Part shown: one piece after another, positions 8,192-10,195 of the stretch
How positions within the stretch are numbered: the first letter of the stretch is position 1
Layout: every line of letters starts with the position of its first letter
From: Balneolaceae bacterium
Lineage (GTDB): Bacteria > Bacteroidota > Rhodothermia > Balneolales > Balneolaceae
Direction of reading: 5' to 3'
Length of the DNA stretch: 10,195 nt
Assembly (NCBI GenBank): GCA_007123985.1
Contig: SLGA01000040.1
Location: 1-10,195, forward strand
The notes under the pieces: model-generated
What the model was told of the DNA's origin: nothing
What the model saw: only the letters and a program-made list of their open reading frames with translations
The model's database searches: none
Program-made: the position numbers and the translations under genes

Positions 8192-8197
8192 AATTTG
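8180..8197. repeat. Tandem 9-base repeat at the aminotransferase start
   Basis: CAAAATTTG occurs twice with no gap (8180-8188 and 8189-8197). Read on the minus strand, each copy ends in an in-frame TTG, so the repeat supplies both candidate start codons of the aminotransferase. The AT-rich, nearly symmetric unit would also suit an Lrp-type binding site overlapping the start. Confidence 0.6.
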
Positions 8198-8237
8198 TAA
8201 TTAAATGGCTTGCCAATTATAAAATTTATATAATTAC
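8197..8237. promoter_or_regulatory. Inverted repeat, candidate Lrp operator in the divergent gap
   Basis: GTAATTA (8197-8203) is matched by its reverse complement TAATTAC (8231-8237). The arms are 34 bases apart, about three helical turns, so both would face the same side of the DNA. A second pair, AATTAT (8215-8220) and ATAATT (8230-8235), lies inside. The arms flank the -10 of the aminotransferase promoter. An Lrp-family multimer binding here could control both directions; this is inference from position and symmetry in a very AT-rich gap. Confidence 0.3.
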
Positions 8238-8244
8238 CTTACAA
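8214..8244 (-). promoter_or_regulatory. Promoter of the aminotransferase operon
   Basis: On the minus strand, TTGTAA (8244-8239) is followed by a 17-base spacer and a perfect TATAAT (8221-8216). The same site also fits the Bacteroidota pattern: TTG, 20 bases, then TATAATTG (8221-8214), one mismatch from TAnnTTTG. Transcription would start near 8209, leaving a leader of under 30 bases before the TTG start codon. No experimental support is available. Confidence 0.45.
8229..8234 (+). promoter_or_regulatory. Possible -10 element for the Lrp gene
   Basis: TATAAT on the plus strand would give a start near 8241 and a leader of about 25 bases before the Lrp ATG at 8265. The nearest TTG-type upstream element (TTGCCA, 8210-8215) is only 13 bases away, too close for a standard promoter, so the upstream half is weak. 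It overlaps the divergent promoter. Confidence 0.2.
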
Positions 8245-8264
8245 TTTTAAAAATAATAAATATC

Positions 8265-8798
8265 ATGTCCTCACAAGTAGAGTTAGACAAAACAGATGTA
8301 TATCTGCTGAACACCCTTAGCAACGACGGCAGAAAATCATTTACCGAGCTTGCACAAGAACTAAATGTTTCCGTAGGAATGGTACGAAACCGCTACAAAC
8401 GCCTTGTTGATGAAGGCGTTCTTCATATCATTGGTTGGACTGATCCCGTCAAGAGCGGAATGAATTCGTATGCAAGAATAGTCATGAAAATTCGTCCCAC
8501 TGAAATGATCCGCGCTGTTGCGGAGCAACTCGTTGATATTGAAGAGGTAAGTTTTGTTGCCCTTACTACCGGCAATTATGACCTTGAAATCAATGTAACC
8601 TGCCAGAACAACAGCGATCTGCTCAAACTGATGCACAGCCGCATACACACGATAGAAGGTGTTTTCGAAACCAGCACCACGATGTACATGGAAATTCTGA
8701 AATGGGCATCCCATCGGGTTACTTCAATCACTGATTCCCCGGAACATGAAAATCCGGATGGTTTTGTGATGACAGACACCATCAAAGATGAACACTAA
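8265..8798 (+). CDS. Lrp/AsnC-family transcriptional regulator
   Basis: DNA-binding regulator of 177 residues. An N-terminal winged helix-turn-helix (about 7-60) shows the family pattern LDKTDVYLLNTLSNDGR, FTELAQELNVSVGMVRNRYKRL and VDEGVLHIIG. A C-terminal RAM ligand-binding domain (about 68-145) follows, with VALTTGNYDLEINVTC and IEGVFETSTTMYMEILK. After it comes a polar tail of about 30 residues, somewhat longer than typical members of about 150. Such proteins sense amino acids or related amines and usually bind their own promoter. Its place between the divergent aminotransferase and the carbamoylase makes it the likely local switch for both operons. It overlaps the next gene by 11 bases. 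The ATG is preceded by an A/T-rich leader without a Shine-Dalgarno. Confidence 0.9.
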   Translation: MSSQVELDKTDVYLLNTLSNDGRKSFTELAQELNVSVGMVRNRYKRLVDEGVLHIIGWTDPVKSGMNSYARIVMKIRPTEMIRAVAEQLVDIEEVSFVALTTGNYDLEINVTCQNNSDLLKLMHSRIHTIEGVFETSTTMYMEILKWASHRVTSITDSPEHENPDGFVMTDTIKDEH

Positions 8799-9996
8799 CC
8801 AATCCACACAATTTATGCAGCGTCTGTTTCGAATGGCAGAAATAGGTGCAACAAAAAATGGTGGCGTTTGCCGCCTCGCCTTGTCGGATGAAGATCGCTT
8901 AGCCCGGGACCTCTTCTGCGAATGGGCGAATGAGTTGGGCTGCTCCATTCAATTCGATACTATGGGCAACCAATTTGCCACAAAAACCGGAATCAATCCG
9001 AATTTACCGGCAGTTTTAATTGGTAGTCATCTCGACAGCCAGCCCACAGGTGGGAAGTACGATGGCGCTTTAGGAGTTCTCGCCGGGCTTGAAGTTATCA
9101 GACGTTTGGATGAAGAAAATATCACTCATAAACACTCTATTGATATTGTAAACTGGACCAATGAAGAGGGATCGCGCTTTGCCCCGGCAATGATTGGTTC
9201 AGGCGTATATGCCGGAGAGTTTACTGTTGATTATGCTTACAGCCGAACCGATTCTGCAGGAAACCTCTTTAAGGATGAACTTGCAAGAATCGGTTATTTG
9301 GGAGATTCTAAGATTAAAAGAGACTACAAAGCATGTTTTGAGTTACACATAGAACAAGGGCCAATTCTTGAATCTGAAAACAAAAAAGTCGGCATTGTCA
9401 CTGGTGTACTGGGCATCCGCTGGTACAATATTACTGTAACAGGGCAAGAGGCGCATGCAGGACCCGTGCCCATGGAAATGCGAAAAGATCCAGTAAAAAA
9501 ATTGCAGGCTATCATCTCTGATCTCTATGTCGTAGCTGATAAATACCGTCCGGACTCAAGACTGACAATTGGATCCATCATAACTGAACCGGGAAGCATC
9601 AATACAGTACCGGGCAAAGTTGCACTCACGCTCGATATTCGTCACCCTGATCACAAAATTTTGGAACTCATGAATGAAGAGATCAGCTTTATTTGTACAC
9701 ACAAACATAAACAGGTACAACTTGAATCCATCTGGCATTCACCTCCTGTACCGTTTCATAAAACGTGCATCACTGCAGTTGAAAAAGCGGCTCAAAAACT
9801 GAAAATTCCTGCTAAAAAGATGGTAAGCGGTGCCGGCCACGATGCTGTTTACCTTAATCGGATTGCCCCAACAGGAATGATATTTATACCGAGTAAAGAC
9901 GGAATCAGCCATAATGAGTCGGAGTTCTCATCACCCAAAGACATTGAAGCAGGTGTTTCTGTACTCTATGAAGCGGTTAAATCAATGATAGGATAA
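8788..9996 (+). CDS. M20-family zinc N-carbamoyl amidohydrolase
   Basis: Cytosolic metalloenzyme of 402 residues from the group with N-carbamoyl-L-amino acid hydrolase, beta-ureidopropionase and allantoate amidohydrolase. These split a carbamoyl amine or ureide to an amine, CO2 and ammonia. Family motifs run in order: GSHLDSQPTGGKYDGALG (79-96; His81 and Asp92 as metal ligands), NEEGSRF (125-131; Glu126/Glu127), ELHIEQGP (185-192; His187), GQEAHAGPVPMEMRKD (219-234), EPGSINTVPG (267-276), LDIRHP (282-287), GAGHDA (348-353) and IPSKDGISHNESE (367-379; His375 as last ligand). Everything needed for catalysis appears present. Its start lies inside the Lrp gene, so translation may be coupled; a later ATG at 8815 is possible but less favoured. 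The aldehyde dehydrogenase follows after 19 bases. In this locus the substrate may be N-carbamoylputrescine or a carbamoyl amino acid. Confidence 0.88.
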   Translation: MNTNQSTQFMQRLFRMAEIGATKNGGVCRLALSDEDRLARDLFCEWANELGCSIQFDTMGNQFATKTGINPNLPAVLIGSHLDSQPTGGKYDGALGVLAGLEVIRRLDEENITHKHSIDIVNWTNEEGSRFAPAMIGSGVYAGEFTVDYAYSRTDSAGNLFKDELARIGYLGDSKIKRDYKACFELHIEQGPILESENKKVGIVTGVLGIRWYNITVTGQEAHAGPVPMEMRKDPVKKLQAIISDLYVVADKYRPDSRLTIGSIITEPGSINTVPGKVALTLDIRHPDHKILELMNEEISFICTHKHKQVQLESIWHSPPVPFHKTCITAVEKAAQKLKIPAKKMVSGAGHDAVYLNRIAPTGMIFIPSKDGISHNESEFSSPKDIEAGVSVLYEAVKSMIG

Positions 9997-10015
9997 ATAT
10001 CAAATCTCAACTCGT

Positions 10016-10195
10016 ATGAAACCACTTTCGAAAGCTACCCTCGATTTTCTGAATCGATCACCAAAATTGTTCATCAATAACGAATGGGTGGGTTCCAATT
10101 CATCGGAAACGTTGCTATCCATTAATCCTGCAACCGGAGAAGAGATTTTTAGAGTTGCACAAGCCGGTGAGGAGGACGTTAACCGCGCCGTACAT
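10016..10195 (+). CDS. Aldehyde dehydrogenase, N-terminal part (cut by window end)
   Basis: Only the first 60 codons are inside the window and no stop is reached. The visible part, with LFINNEWVGS (18-27), SINPATGEEIFRVAQAG (35-51) and EEDVNRAV (52-59), is the standard start of NAD(P)-dependent aldehyde dehydrogenases, covering the first strands of the cofactor domain. The catalytic Glu and Cys would lie outside. It begins 19 bases after the carbamoylase, so the two are likely co-transcribed from the Lrp promoter. In this setting it would oxidise the aldehyde made by the divergent aminotransferase, for example 4-aminobutanal to 4-aminobutyrate, or malonate semialdehyde in a beta-alanine route. 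The subfamily cannot be set from this fragment. Confidence 0.85.
   Translation, partial: MKPLSKATLDFLNRSPKLFINNEWVGSNSSETLLSINPATGEEIFRVAQAGEEDVNRAVH

Noticed and set aside
1..10195. Mobile element, phage, CRISPR or RNA gene
   Set aside because: No transposase, integrase, repeat array, tRNA-like or rRNA-like stretch was recognised; genes are tightly packed, metabolic and uniform in style.

Overview
The window looks like chromosomal DNA from a Bacteroidota-like bacterium, possibly a marine or halophilic member of the Balneolota/Rhodothermota side of that superphylum. The evidence is indirect. Base composition is moderately AT-rich, most genes lack a Shine-Dalgarno sequence and have A/T-rich leaders, two proteins carry lipoprotein signals, one promoter fits the Bacteroidota -33/-7 pattern, and the gene content includes a bacterial SLC12 transporter and an NhaC antiporter. 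The phylum is an inference and no species can be named. No RNA genes, mobile elements or CRISPR arrays were seen. No gap between genes is longer than about 75 bases.

Left block (+ strand, 54-2771): a cation-chloride cotransporter of the SLC12 family, followed 30 bases later by a small secreted NTF2-like (SnoaL/DUF4440) protein. The second gene's stop codon overlaps the stop of the next, convergent operon.

Middle block (- strand, 8191 to 2768): four tightly packed genes read right to left. They are a class III (omega-amine:pyruvate type) aminotransferase, an exported lipoprotein of the agmatine deiminase / bacterial peptidylarginine deiminase family, a lipoprotein serine hydrolase of the class C beta-lactamase fold, and an NhaC-family Na+/H+ antiporter. 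Junctions are a 26-base overlap, a 32-base gap and a 3-base gap, so one transcript is likely.

Right block (+ strand, 8265 to the window end): an Lrp/AsnC regulator that overlaps by 11 bases a zinc M20-family N-carbamoyl amidohydrolase (carbamoylase / beta-ureidopropionase / allantoate amidohydrolase group), then the first 60 codons of an aldehyde dehydrogenase. The 73-base AT-rich gap between the middle and right blocks holds a good promoter for the aminotransferase operon, inverted repeats and a tandem repeat. It is the likely control point for Lrp.

Taken together, the middle and right blocks look like one divergent catabolic locus for a guanidino or carbamoyl amine. A plausible route is agmatine to N-carbamoylputrescine (deiminase), to putrescine (carbamoylase), to 4-aminobutanal (aminotransferase), to 4-aminobutyrate (aldehyde dehydrogenase). 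Two things are unusual: the deiminase is exported, and the carbamoyl step would be done by an M20 metalloenzyme rather than the usual nitrilase-type AguB. A carbamoyl-beta-alanine route or surface peptide processing are competing explanations.
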